A stretch of DNA of 34,106 nucleotides from Pelagibacteraceae bacterium AG-461-B04. Its GTDB lineage: Bacteria > Pseudomonadota > Alphaproteobacteria > Pelagibacterales > AG-422-B15. The translations under genes were made by a program, and so were the position numbers. The stretch lies in contig QCRN01000012.1 of assembly GCA_003211835.1 (NCBI GenBank), positions 1 through 34,106 of the forward strand, in the 5' to 3' direction. Positions 1-9,529 of the stretch are shown here, one piece after another (the stretch's first letter is position 1; each line of letters begins with the position of its first letter). Under the pieces are notes generated by a model. That model saw nothing but the letters and a program-made list of their open reading frames with translations, had not been told where the DNA came from and did no database searches.

Positions 1-2332
1 ATGCTTGAGATGCTTCTTCAGCTAATTTATTTTCTAATTCAGCAGTATTGTTCAATTCTGTAAGTAAATCTCTTGCAGCAGCGGCTTCTTCTACGAGGCT
101 ATTTTCATCAACTATGTTTATGACTTTCTTTTTTGGTAAAACACCAACGGAATTTAAAGTTTCATTATTATTATCAACTGACGCTTCATCATTGGTTATC
201 AGTGGTTCACTCACTTGATTTTCTATTGTATCAATATCCGTAATGACTTCTTCATTTTCAACTGCAGTATCATCAAGTATATTTTGAGCTTTTTGAAGAG
301 TGTCATCAACAGAATCTAATAAATCATTAAGACTTTCAGCATCATTAATGACCATCTCATTTGAAACTGTGTACTCATCTAAATCAATACTTGGCTCATC
401 GATAGTTTCTGGTATCTCTGGAATTTCGTCACTCGTTGTCATGTTGTTTGCTTCTTTTTTATCCAGACCCAATTGGATAAGTTTTTGTCTTGCACCTTCA
501 CCTTCTTGGGCAAGATATTCACCCTCATCCATAAATTGAAGTGTAAAATTGTCCTCAACTGAAACAAGAGCATTTGCAACTGAAACTTTTAACTTAATTC
601 CTGACACATCACTTGGTGGATTGCCCACAAACGATAAATCAGACGTTAAAAAAGCAAGCCATCTGGGCAAAGGAGTCCCATCTTCTTGCATTGCTTGATA
701 ACGCAATTTACCTGGCCCGCTTATAGAAAATGTATTATCAGAAATTTGAAATTTATTACTCGTTTGCTGAGTATTTATTGGATCATTTATAATCAGAAGC
801 ATGGGATCTTGCTCGCTGATAGAAAGATTTACAGCCGCTTGGTAAACTTCTCCCCATTCGGAAAGATTGGTTTCAATATTTTTGCTTACATCCTCAATAG
901 ATAAATTTTGATGATTTTCAGGAAGAATATCTTTTCCTATTGATGCATAAATTTGACCAATACTATGCTGCATTTCAGAGAATGCTAGGTCTCGTCTTAG
1001 CTCTGCAACGAGTAAACTTGCTTCTTCCCGAATGACTTCAAGTTCACCAAATCTGGAGACTTTTTGTGCATTTTGAACTTGTTTACTAATCCTTTTAGCA
1101 ACATCTAAATATCTTTGTGCGGTATCATATTCTTCAATAGCTAGGGCATAATTCATATTTGAAAGGTGTACTTGAGACAGTACTGTCATGGCTATCGCAA
1201 GATGACGTTCTGCTATTAGATCTTTACTGGCCTTAGATGATTTTTTTACGGCACCTAAAGAAAATACATTAAAAAGATTAGCTCCGATTGATGCTCCGTA
1301 TTCCGTTGTGTCTTGGTTCAACAAATATTGATTGCTTGAATAACCATAAGTCGCATTAAATTTTATACTTGGAATTAGCCCTAAAATCGCAGCTCTTGTA
1401 TCCTTGCCAGTAATCCTTTTTTGGTATCGACTTTCCATGAGTTCAGGTCTTGAAACAAGAGCCATCTCTTCCATTGTTTCTATGCCCATATTTACATTGG
1501 TGAGGTAAGTGTCATCGCTTGATAAACTAAATTTTTGCCCTGGGAGTAATCCCATAAGTATTGCGAGTTCATTTTTAGCATTTATCAGAGCACGCTGCTG
1601 GGTTTGTAATGTTCTTTGAACATCAAGCAGTTCCTTTTGATAAAGCAAGGAGTCCATAGGGGCAGATATAAGTAATTCTTCAATATACTTTGAATCAGCA
1701 AGAGCTGTTTCAACTCGCTCTAATAGTGGATTTAGTTTTTTTAACAGGTTTTCTGATGCTTGTGCTTTCCAGTAAGCGCGAATGATATCTCGCGTAATAT
1801 TTTGTGTAGCTTTTCTCTCAAGTTCTTTTGCAATTAAGTAACGATCTGCTTGCTGACCAGCACGTATGTAAGATAATCCAAAATCAAGAGCATTCCATGT
1901 GAATTCAATATCTCTAGTTTTCAATCCTTTATCACGAGAAATAGTATAAGATTGACTACCATCAAGGTCTGGTGCATTACCTATATCATTATCGACGCCA
2001 ACACTCGTTGATGGTTGTATTTCATTAAACTCAGAGTATCCAGCATTGAGTGCAATATCAGGCAACATATCAAATCGTTGAAGATCACTTTGCCTTTGAG
2101 CTAGCGCAGACTCCATAACACTTATTCTTAAGTCACGGTTGTTTTTAATACCAATTGCAATTGCTGTGTGCAGGTCTATATTTTCTAAAGGTGTCTCCAC
2201 TGCAAGCATAGATAAATCCTTTTGAACACTCACATTTAATTTTTCTGTATCGATAACACTTGGTGTTCGTGCGCAGGCGCTGAGTGCGATGAATAGGAAA
2301 AGTATAATTATTTTCGTGCTAATTATTCTCAT
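1..2332 (-). CDS. TolC/OprM-type outer-membrane efflux lipoprotein with long C-terminal extension (partial, 3' end outside window)
   Basis: The reading frame stays open from ATG at 2332 to the window edge, 777 codons without a stop. The N-terminus has a lipoprotein signal with lipobox LSAC (Cys20) followed by Ala, which fits outer-membrane sorting. Residues about 50-480 read as the coiled-coil-rich TolC/OEP fold: two long helical halves and repeated tracts such as RPELMESRYQKRITG. Unlike normal TolC proteins (about 450-500 residues) it continues: residues about 515-600 form a cadherin-like/Ig-like domain with the motif PLPRWLAF, then a very acidic low-complexity tail runs to the edge. The same domain type closes the giant protein encoded divergently at 2518. 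Inferred role: outer-membrane channel for that protein, with the extension in the periplasm because both TolC termini lie there. The family call is firm; the role of the extension is inference. Confidence 0.88.
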   Translation of the reverse strand, partial: MRIISTKIIILFLFIALSACARTPSVIDTEKLNVSVQKDLSMLAVETPLENIDLHTAIAIGIKNNRDLRISVMESALAQRQSDLQRFDMLPDIALNAGYSEFNEIQPSTSVGVDNDIGNAPDLDGSQSYTISRDKGLKTRDIEFTWNALDFGLSYIRAGQQADRYLIAKELERKATQNITRDIIRAYWKAQASENLLKKLNPLLERVETALADSKYIEELLISAPMDSLLYQKELLDVQRTLQTQQRALINAKNELAILMGLLPGQKFSLSSDDTYLTNVNMGIETMEEMALVSRPELMESRYQKRITGKDTRAAILGLIPSIKFNATYGYSSNQYLLNQDTTEYGASIGANLFNVFSLGAVKKSSKASKDLIAERHLAIAMTVLSQVHLSNMNYALAIEEYDTAQRYLDVAKRISKQVQNAQKVSRFGELEVIREEASLLVAELRRDLAFSEMQHSIGQIYASIGKDILPENHQNLSIEDVSKNIETNLSEWGEVYQAAVNLSISEQDPMLLIINDPINTQQTSNKFQISDNTFSISGPGKLRYQAMQEDGTPLPRWLAFLTSDLSFVGNPPSDVSGIKLKVSVANALVSVEDNFTLQFMDEGEYLAQEGEGARQKLIQLGLDKKEANNMTTSDEIPEIPETIDEPSIDLDEYTVSNEMVINDAESLNDLLDSVDDTLQKAQNILDDTAVENEEVITDIDTIENQVSEPLITNDEASVDNNNETLNSVGVLPKKKVINIVDENSLVEEAAAARDLLTELNNTAELENKLAEEASQA

Positions 2333-2517
2333 CAGTTAAGGATATTGTTTACTATCTGTTAAGAGAAGGGAATATAGACAAATGGCTTAAAACTCTAAAA
2401 AAAATTTGCCCAAAATGGGTTATTTAAGCTTATGAGAGTACCTTTAGAATTTTAGTAATGTATAAAGAAAAGGTTAAATGCCAATAATCATTCTAGTGCA
2501 AAAAATTATATATAGAA
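2333..2517. promoter_or_regulatory. divergent intergenic region between channel gene and giant adhesin gene
   Basis: This 185-base AT-rich spacer must hold the promoters for both divergent genes. It contains an A-tract followed by a small perfect palindrome, CCCAAAATGGG at 2409-2419, which could be an operator or a weak hairpin. I cannot assign convincing -35/-10 pairs on either strand. No good Shine-Dalgarno stands before the ATG at 2518; the leader there is A/T only. Confidence 0.35.
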
Positions 2518-5500
2518 ATGAGCAATAAACTTATTCAAGCCTTGGAACCCCGTCTTATGCTGGACGGTGCTGCAGTAGCAACGGCAATTGAAGCGGTTGA
2601 TGATTTAGCTCAGTCTCAAAAAACAGATAATGATAAATCATCTAAAGCAGATCACTTCAAAGTTGATAAAGATACAAAGTTACCTTTTGTAAATTTAGAT
2701 GCGTCAACTCAAAATGCAAAATCAAGACAGATTATTTTTATCGATAGTACAGTTGAAGATATTGAAACTCTAATCAACAGTTTTGACAACAATACTGAAG
2801 TGCATGTCATACAAAGTGATCAAGATGGATTTATTACCATGCAAAATATTTTATCTTCTCAAGAAAATATTGATGCGGTTCACGTCATTGGTCACGGTAG
2901 TGTAGGACAGATTGCATTCGGTACAGCTGTATTGAATAGTGACACATTAAATGCTTATGAACACATTCTCCAAGAGATTGGAAGCAGTCTGTCAGATAAT
3001 GGAGATATTTTATTTTATGGTTGTAACATAGCCGCCGATCAAAGTGGTGAAATATTAATTAAACAAATTGCAGACATAACTGATGCAGATGTTGCAGCGT
3101 CTGATGATGTCACTGGTAAAGGTGGCGACTGGGATCTTGAAAAGCATACAGGAATTATTGAGACTAAAAATATTGATGTTGAAAATTATGATTATTCGCT
3201 TGCTAACGATATAACTTCTATTAACTCAAGTATCGTTAACCTTTCCTCTTCTGCAACCAACTTCAGGGCCCAAGTTTCTGGTGATAGTACTAATAACAAT
3301 GGAGTGCAGGACTCTTCTTCAGATCGATTTATAATAGTCCAAGAAAGAGCAGATGTTAAAAGCGGTACAGGGACCTTAAATTTTGATGTTTCTGGAGCAA
3401 AGAGTTCACACACACCAAGTACGAGTGAGCCTGTACATGTGTATTTACTTTTCTCTAACGATGAAACTAATGGTAACTCTAGACGAACTGGTAGTCGAGT
3501 AGGTGAAGTAACTTTTGAGTATGAAATACTTGGCGTATTTGCATTGCCAGAAAATACGATTGCTATGACTGGGGTTTCAATGGATGGTGGGACTTATCCA
3601 ACAATGAGTTCTGATAAAATTGGTAAGAGGGAGTTGGAGTACAACAACGACAATGCTCCTGGTCAAGAGGGGAATGGAGACTGGTTTGCAATTTCAAATG
3701 GCAATAAGACGATCAGAATTGGAACTAAAAACGGTGAGAAAGGTGACTTTATTCGTGTCATCACCAGGGCTCCAGTTGCAAACGAAGCTCCAGTTGGTAA
3801 CAACGACACAGGAGCCGTTAATGAGGATGCTAGCGTTTCAGTAACTGCTGGCAGCGGAGTTTTAGCAAACGATACAGATGCTGACGGAGATTCGCTTGAA
3901 GTAAGTGCAATATCTGGTGGATCTCTTGGATCAGCTCTAGATGGCACCTATGGACAGTTAACTATGAGTGCAGATGGTAGCTATACATACAATGCAAATA
4001 AAGATGCAGCTGACGCACTAGATCCTGGTGATACAGTAACAGATACATTTACATATACAGTAACTGACCAAACCGATACAGATACCGCAACGCTGACAAT
4101 TACAATCACAGGAGTGAACGATCCTATTATCGCTGCAAACGATACCGACTCCGTATTTGAAGATAAAACAATAAATAGAAGTACTTCAGACTCTCAGGAG
4201 TTAGATCACGATGATACAGATGTTGATGCCGATGATGTATCCGGCAGTTTTACAATCACTGCAATCAGAACAGGAAGAGAGTCTGCAACTAGTGGAACAA
4301 CAGCGGGCACAATAGGTCAGGCTCTAAATGGTACTTATGGTGTATTAACTGTAGCTGCAGATGGTAGCTATAGCTATGCCGCAACTAGAAGTGGAGCGGA
4401 CGCTTTAGCGGCAGGTGTATCTGCAATTGATTACTTTACCTATACAGTAAGAGATCACACAAGCAGTCCAAACGATACAGATACCGCTGAACTCGCAATA
4501 ACTGTTACAGGAGTTGGCCCTTTAGGAGTAAACGATACGGCCTCAGTAAATGAAAATGCATCACTAAATGCTAATAATGCATCTTCAACTGGTGTTCTGG
4601 CAAATGATGATGATAATGCTGCTTATGATAGTGAGAGTTTAGCTGTTACAAATATTAGCTCAGACTCTACAGGGAATAGTGGGAACGCCACTCAAGGTGT
4701 TTTAGGTACATATGGTACTCTGACCGTTGCAGCTGATGGTACTTATACTTATACGGCGAACACAGCTGCAGCTGAAGCCTTAAATGCCGGTGACTCTGAA
4801 ACTGATGTCTTCACTTACACAGTTAAAGATGATGATGATGTCAATTCAAGCACAGCAACCTTAACAATCACTGTTAACGGAGTCGATGATAATCCAGTTG
4901 GCAATAATGATGCAGGTGCAATCAACGAGGATAAAACCCTAACTGTTAGTGCGGGAAGCGGAGTATTATCAAATGATACTGATGCTGATGCTAGTTCGAG
5001 TCTGACCGTATCTGCAATCGATGGTGGTACGGTTGGTGCAGCATTGAATGGAACATATGGTGTTCTGACATTGAGTTCAGATGGTAGCTATACTTACGTT
5101 GCAAATAATAGAGGTGAAGATGATATTGTTGCTGGTGCCACAGTAACTGATACATTTACTTATACTGTTAGCGATGGGGGCGCTCCAAACGATACAGCAG
5201 ATTTAGTCATCACAGTAACCGGAGTTGGTCCTCAGGCCGTAGCTGATACAGGTTCTGTCAATGAAGACGCCACTTTAACTGTAAATGAAGCATCTGGTGT
5301 AATTAGTAATGATGATGACAATGCAAGCTACGACGTTGAGAGTTTAGCTATAACTGGCATCTCACACGGCGTTACCGGAAATAGTGGTAATGCTGCACAA
5401 GCTGTTACTGGTACATACGGTGTTTTAACTATGGCGGCTGATGGTAGCTATGAATATGTTGCAAACCAATCAGCAGCTGATGCTCTTGATCCTGGTGATA

Positions 5501-8500
5501 CAGAAACTGATGTATTTACATACACTCTTAAAGATGATGCTGATAAAAATGCAAGCACTGCAACGCTGACCATTACGGTGACTGGTATTAACGATGATAT
5601 TACAGCTGTTGATGATACAGATGCGGTCAGTGCCGGCGCATCAATCTCAAGAAGTACGAGCGATGCACAAGAGCTTGATCAAGATGATACAGATGATGAT
5701 GCTGATGATGTTTCAGGTAATTTTACCATTACAGCAATACGAACAGGACAAGAATCAGGCAGCGGTACCACTAAAACTGTTGGACAAGCTTTTACTACGA
5801 CATACGGAACAGTAACAATCAATGCCGATGGATCATATTCTTATGCTGCCAATCAAAGTGGCGCTATGAGTTTATCAGATGGTGCAACTGCAGTTGATTA
5901 CTTTACATATACAGTTGAAGATCACAGTAGTGGCGATACGGATACAGGGCAACTTGCAATAACCGTGACAGGAATTAATTCAGGAAGTAACAACAACCCT
6001 GTTGCCAATAATGATACTGGAGCTGTTAATGAAGATGCAACGCTCTCAGTAAATGCAGCCAGTGGCGCAGAGTCAAATGATACTGATCCAGATGGGGATG
6101 ATATTTCTGTTGTTGGAATAGCGGGAGGAACTGTTGGTAATGGTGTTACAGGTACTTATGGTACGTTGACATTAAATGCTGATGGCAGCTATCAATATAT
6201 AGCTGATCAATCTGCAGCTGATGCGCTTGGTACTGGGGTTCAGGCCACAGATACATTCACATATACGCTTCAAGATGACGGAACTGGAAACTTGCAGGAT
6301 CAAGCTACGATCACAATAACAGTGACAGGTATAGATGATGATCCTGTAGGTGTTAATGATGCAGGCGCTGTCAATGAGGATGCACAAATATCAATCAGTG
6401 CGGGAAGCGGAGTATTATCAAATGATACAGATGCTGACTCCAATGCAACTTTATCTGTTTCAGGCATCAGTGGGGGAACTGTTGGTCAAGCGTTAACGGG
6501 CACATACGGCACTCTTACACTCAATTCTGATGGAAGCTATACATACACTGCAAATACAAGTAGCGCTGATGGGTTAGCTCATGGTGCGACCGCAACCGAT
6601 ACATTTACTTATACTGTAAGCGATGAGAACGGTGGAACAACTGATACAGCAAATCTAGTCATCACAGTAACAGGTGTAGGTCCAGTCGGTTCAGCGGATA
6701 CGGCTACTGCAACTGAAAACCAAACATTATCAGTCAATACAGCAGGCGGAGTATTAACAAACGATACTGGTGGAGATACGGAAAGTCTTGCAGTTACTAA
6801 TGTATTGTCAAGCGGTACTGGAGCAAGTGGTACAGCAGGAAATGGAGTATTAGGTACTTATGGTACGTTAACTGTAGCTGCTGATGGAAGTTATACATAC
6901 ATAGCAAATACAGCTGCAGCTGAAGCCTTAGATGCTGGCGACTCTGTTACTGAAGTATTTACATATACTGTAAAAGATGATGAAGATAAAAACTCTTCAA
7001 CTGCAACACTTACAGTAACCATAAATGGGGCAAACGACTCAATCGTTGCCGTTGATGATACAGATAGTGTCAATGAGGATGCAACCATTAGTCGAACAGT
7101 AAGTGACACTCAAGAATTAGATCATGACGATACGGATGTTGATGGGGATGATACGAGTGGAAACTTTACAATAACTGGCATCAGGACGGGATCAAAGGAT
7201 GGCACAGGTGCGACCGGTACAGTAGGGGCTTCATTAACAGGCGAGTATGGGACTCTGACAGTGAATGCGAATGGATCGTACACTTATGTTGCTGATCAAA
7301 CAAAATCAGATCAACTCGTTACAGGTCAAACTGGGACAGATACATTTACGTATACGGTGAGTGATGGAACGGCTACGTCAACAGCAAATCTTACTTTCAC
7401 AGTAACAGGAATAAACGATAATGATCCTGTAGCCGTTGACGATACTGATACTGTTCCTAAAGGTGAGACAATTACGAGAGCGGCTAATACAACATTTGCG
7501 CTTAACGCAGACGATACTGATGCAGACGGTGAGTCATTAACAATTTCTGCAATTAGAGTTGGGCAATCTGAAGGTGGCGGTGCATCAGGCACACTTGGTT
7601 CTGAGCTTGTAGGAACGTATGGTACTCTCACTCTTAACGCTGATGGAAGTTATGAATATAAGGCTGACCAGGCCGCAGCTGCTGCTCTTAAACGAGGTCA
7701 AAGTGCAATTGAGTACTTCAACTATACTGTCACAGATGGAACTAATGAGGACATTGGCGTGCTTGCAATTACCGTTACTGGTAAAAGTGATCCTCCAGTA
7801 CCAGGAAATGATACTCTAGAAATCGATGCAGGTGCGACTGGAGTAAAAGATGCTTCCAAAGGTGTATTAAAGAATGATACAGACCCTGATGGTGACAGTT
7901 TAACTGTAAATACAATACGAACAGGTGAAGAAGCTGGAACGGGGACATCTGGGACAATTGGATTACCCCTAACAGGAACATATGGTGACTTAACTATAAA
8001 TTCTGATGGCAGCTATGAATACAAGGCTAATAATGCAAAATCTCTAAACCCTGGTGAAACTAAGACGGAGTACTTCACATATACCGCAACAGATGGAGAA
8101 ACGCCTGTAGAAGCTCAGATAGCCATCACTGTGACTGGTATCAATGATCCACCTGAGGTAGTTGCTCCCGTAAATCTTCCAACATATGTTACTGGTCAAA
8201 AAATATTTTTAAGGCATAGACAAATTTTTGACGATCCAGATACTGGTATTTATGATATAGCTGAATACAAAATTATTGACCCTGAAACTAATGCTGAAAC
8301 AAGTTTACCTGATGGTCTCCAATTAAAAGATAAAAAACTCAATGGAAGTATTGATACACCTGGTATTTATTCAATCACAATAAGAGCTATTGACGGCGCA
8401 GGACTTTATACAGATCATACCTTTACCATTACAGTAATTCCAAATGTTATCACGCTCCCACCAGAACCTAATGAACCAGAACCACAGGGTACTCTTGAGC

Positions 8501-9519
8501 CAACTAAACCAATTAAAGTGAAGCCAGGAAAAATGCAGGAATATATTAATGAATTAAATATTGTCGATGATGATGGCTTTACTCTTGATACTATTTCAAT
8601 TGCGGATACCGCATCCCTATCTAAGCCGCTTAAGTTTAACGGTGGTCTCAGACTAATGGATGCTGTCGCGAGCGAGGTATCGGGTGATGATAATACTGAT
8701 TTAGCTGTAGGCGTTAAATTAAACGACGATAACCAAAAGAATGTTGAATTATATTCGGGACAATTATCCGATGGAAAATCATTGCCTGAATGGATTAAAG
8801 TTAATCCTGAAACAGGTGAGACAACTGCAGAAATGCCAGATGGGATTGATCAGGTAGAAGTTCAACTTGTTGCATTAGATAAAGATGGAAATACTCGTGA
8901 TATTAATATCGTTTTAGACAAAGCTAAAATCAAGAATGACCAAGACTTCACTCGTGGCACCGTTGGTCAAACTAGAGTCGTTGTTGATAATGACGCAAAC
9001 GTAAACTTGATCAGAGAAAACAACAATTCATCTAATCAAACAGTAAATAATAACTTGAACTCCCAATCAGATTTTGAAGGTACAATGAAATTAAGCAGTC
9101 TTCAAATCGATGCAGGCCAATACACAGTTAACGTAATTGATGACAATCAATCGAATGTAAAAATGTACAAAGCTGAGCTCAAAGGTGGTGGTGAACTTCC
9201 AGATTGGATTTCGATTGATCCTCAAACAGGAAAAATAGCAGCCGATCCGTCCAAGGGTCGAACAGGATCAGCAGCTCCCTCATTCCTAACAGATAGTCTC
9301 CAGGTTCTTGAACTAAAAATTATTGCTGAAGATGAAGATGGAAAAGAAAGAGTTATTGAAGTTGAGATTGATCTTAATGAAATAACGGGTGCTGAAACAG
9401 ATGATGAAAATTCGGCATTAGATGACGAAATTTCTTTTATTCCACTTGATGAGCAATTAAAGCAGCATGCCAAGAGAGCGGATAGCTATGGCGAAAAGAT
9501 TATATCTCTAGTAAGCTAA
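2518..9519 (+). CDS. giant VCBS-repeat surface protein with LEPR leader and DUF4347 domain
   Basis: A 2333-residue protein without a classical Sec signal. Residues 9-18 read LEPRLMLDGA, the LEPR-xLL-type N-terminal motif of large exported repeat proteins. Residues about 71-225 are a DUF4347 domain, with VIGHGS (His126) and FYGCNIA (Cys169) followed by GGDWDLE. Residues about 230-420 form an unassigned beta-rich region. Residues about 424-1878 are twelve VCBS-type repeats of 112-132 residues, each with an ND(T/A) start, a TYGTLT core and a DTFTYTV end, and with many Asp-rich loops likely to bind calcium. A cadherin-like domain (about 1880-1980), a Pro/Glu linker and two further cadherin-like domains (LPEWI near 2088, LPDWI near 2227) follow. 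There are no RTX nonapeptides. Inferred role: exported adhesin or biofilm matrix protein, handled by the genes downstream and by the divergent channel. Confidence 0.92.
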   Translation: MSNKLIQALEPRLMLDGAAVATAIEAVDDLAQSQKTDNDKSSKADHFKVDKDTKLPFVNLDASTQNAKSRQIIFIDSTVEDIETLINSFDNNTEVHVIQSDQDGFITMQNILSSQENIDAVHVIGHGSVGQIAFGTAVLNSDTLNAYEHILQEIGSSLSDNGDILFYGCNIAADQSGEILIKQIADITDADVAASDDVTGKGGDWDLEKHTGIIETKNIDVENYDYSLANDITSINSSIVNLSSSATNFRAQVSGDSTNNNGVQDSSSDRFIIVQERADVKSGTGTLNFDVSGAKSSHTPSTSEPVHVYLLFSNDETNGNSRRTGSRVGEVTFEYEILGVFALPENTIAMTGVSMDGGTYPTMSSDKIGKRELEYNNDNAPGQEGNGDWFAISNGNKTIRIGTKNGEKGDFIRVITRAPVANEAPVGNNDTGAVNEDASVSVTAGSGVLANDTDADGDSLEVSAISGGSLGSALDGTYGQLTMSADGSYTYNANKDAADALDPGDTVTDTFTYTVTDQTDTDTATLTITITGVNDPIIAANDTDSVFEDKTINRSTSDSQELDHDDTDVDADDVSGSFTITAIRTGRESATSGTTAGTIGQALNGTYGVLTVAADGSYSYAATRSGADALAAGVSAIDYFTYTVRDHTSSPNDTDTAELAITVTGVGPLGVNDTASVNENASLNANNASSTGVLANDDDNAAYDSESLAVTNISSDSTGNSGNATQGVLGTYGTLTVAADGTYTYTANTAAAEALNAGDSETDVFTYTVKDDDDVNSSTATLTITVNGVDDNPVGNNDAGAINEDKTLTVSAGSGVLSNDTDADASSSLTVSAIDGGTVGAALNGTYGVLTLSSDGSYTYVANNRGEDDIVAGATVTDTFTYTVSDGGAPNDTADLVITVTGVGPQAVADTGSVNEDATLTVNEASGVISNDDDNASYDVESLAITGISHGVTGNSGNAAQAVTGTYGVLTMAADGSYEYVANQSAADALDPGDTETDVFTYTLKDDADKNASTATLTITVTGINDDITAVDDTDAVSAGASISRSTSDAQELDQDDTDDDADDVSGNFTITAIRTGQESGSGTTKTVGQAFTTTYGTVTINADGSYSYAANQSGAMSLSDGATAVDYFTYTVEDHSSGDTDTGQLAITVTGINSGSNNNPVANNDTGAVNEDATLSVNAASGAESNDTDPDGDDISVVGIAGGTVGNGVTGTYGTLTLNADGSYQYIADQSAADALGTGVQATDTFTYTLQDDGTGNLQDQATITITVTGIDDDPVGVNDAGAVNEDAQISISAGSGVLSNDTDADSNATLSVSGISGGTVGQALTGTYGTLTLNSDGSYTYTANTSSADGLAHGATATDTFTYTVSDENGGTTDTANLVITVTGVGPVGSADTATATENQTLSVNTAGGVLTNDTGGDTESLAVTNVLSSGTGASGTAGNGVLGTYGTLTVAADGSYTYIANTAAAEALDAGDSVTEVFTYTVKDDEDKNSSTATLTVTINGANDSIVAVDDTDSVNEDATISRTVSDTQELDHDDTDVDGDDTSGNFTITGIRTGSKDGTGATGTVGASLTGEYGTLTVNANGSYTYVADQTKSDQLVTGQTGTDTFTYTVSDGTATSTANLTFTVTGINDNDPVAVDDTDTVPKGETITRAANTTFALNADDTDADGESLTISAIRVGQSEGGGASGTLGSELVGTYGTLTLNADGSYEYKADQAAAAALKRGQSAIEYFNYTVTDGTNEDIGVLAITVTGKSDPPVPGNDTLEIDAGATGVKDASKGVLKNDTDPDGDSLTVNTIRTGEEAGTGTSGTIGLPLTGTYGDLTINSDGSYEYKANNAKSLNPGETKTEYFTYTATDGETPVEAQIAITVTGINDPPEVVAPVNLPTYVTGQKIFLRHRQIFDDPDTGIYDIAEYKIIDPETNAETSLPDGLQLKDKKLNGSIDTPGIYSITIRAIDGAGLYTDHTFTITVIPNVITLPPEPNEPEPQGTLEPTKPIKVKPGKMQEYINELNIVDDDGFTLDTISIADTASLSKPLKFNGGLRLMDAVASEVSGDDNTDLAVGVKLNDDNQKNVELYSGQLSDGKSLPEWIKVNPETGETTAEMPDGIDQVEVQLVALDKDGNTRDINIVLDKAKIKNDQDFTRGTVGQTRVVVDNDANVNLIRENNNSSNQTVNNNLNSQSDFEGTMKLSSLQIDAGQYTVNVIDDNQSNVKMYKAELKGGGELPDWISIDPQTGKIAADPSKGRTGSAAPSFLTDSLQVLELKIIAEDEDGKERVIEVEIDLNEITGAETDDENSALDDEISFIPLDEQLKQHAKRADSYGEKIISLVS
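3787..8151 (+). repeat. array of twelve VCBS-type coding repeats in three subclasses
   Basis: The twelve units start near 3787, 4123, 4519, 4891, 5230, 5597, 5998, 6340, 6682, 7038, 7423 and 7792. By sequence and length they fall into class A (about 340 bp, SAGSGVLSNDTDAD type), class B (about 360-396 bp, SRSTSDTQELDHDDTD and IRTG type) and class C (about 356-372 bp, ESLAVTNI and TAAAEAL type). The order is A B C A C B A A C B B B. Boundaries are by eye and good to perhaps 15 bases. Confidence 0.85.
4948..6428 (+). repeat. exact 32-base direct repeats within VCBS units 4 and 8
   Basis: Positions 4948-4979 and 6397-6428 are identical over 32 bases, in frame and 1449 bases (483 codons) apart. 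Units 3 and 9 likewise share 21 identical bases (4762-4782 and 6910-6930), 2148 bases apart. Such conservation beyond codon constraint points to recent duplication or gene conversion between units. Confidence 0.8.
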
Positions 9520-9529
9520 TAAAAACCAT

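Noticed and set aside
300-904. Two plus-strand frames of 79 and 72 codons
   Set aside because: They lie opposite the long open minus-strand TolC-like frame and have the composition of its antisense; no ribosome site.
2409-2419. Palindrome as a transcription terminator
   Set aside because: It lies between divergent starts, the stem is 4 bases and no T-run follows in the needed direction; at most an operator.
3787-8151. CRISPR or noncoding tandem array
   Set aside because: Units are 336-396 bases, coding and in one frame, with divergent sequence and no unique spacers.
3192-9473. Many short frames on both strands inside the giant gene
   Set aside because: They are out-of-frame or antisense readings of VCBS repeat codons and recur with the repeat period.
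2518-9519. Classical RTX type I secretion substrate
   Set aside because: No GGxGxDxxx nonapeptides and no ABC transporter gene in the visible locus; the LEPR leader points to another route.
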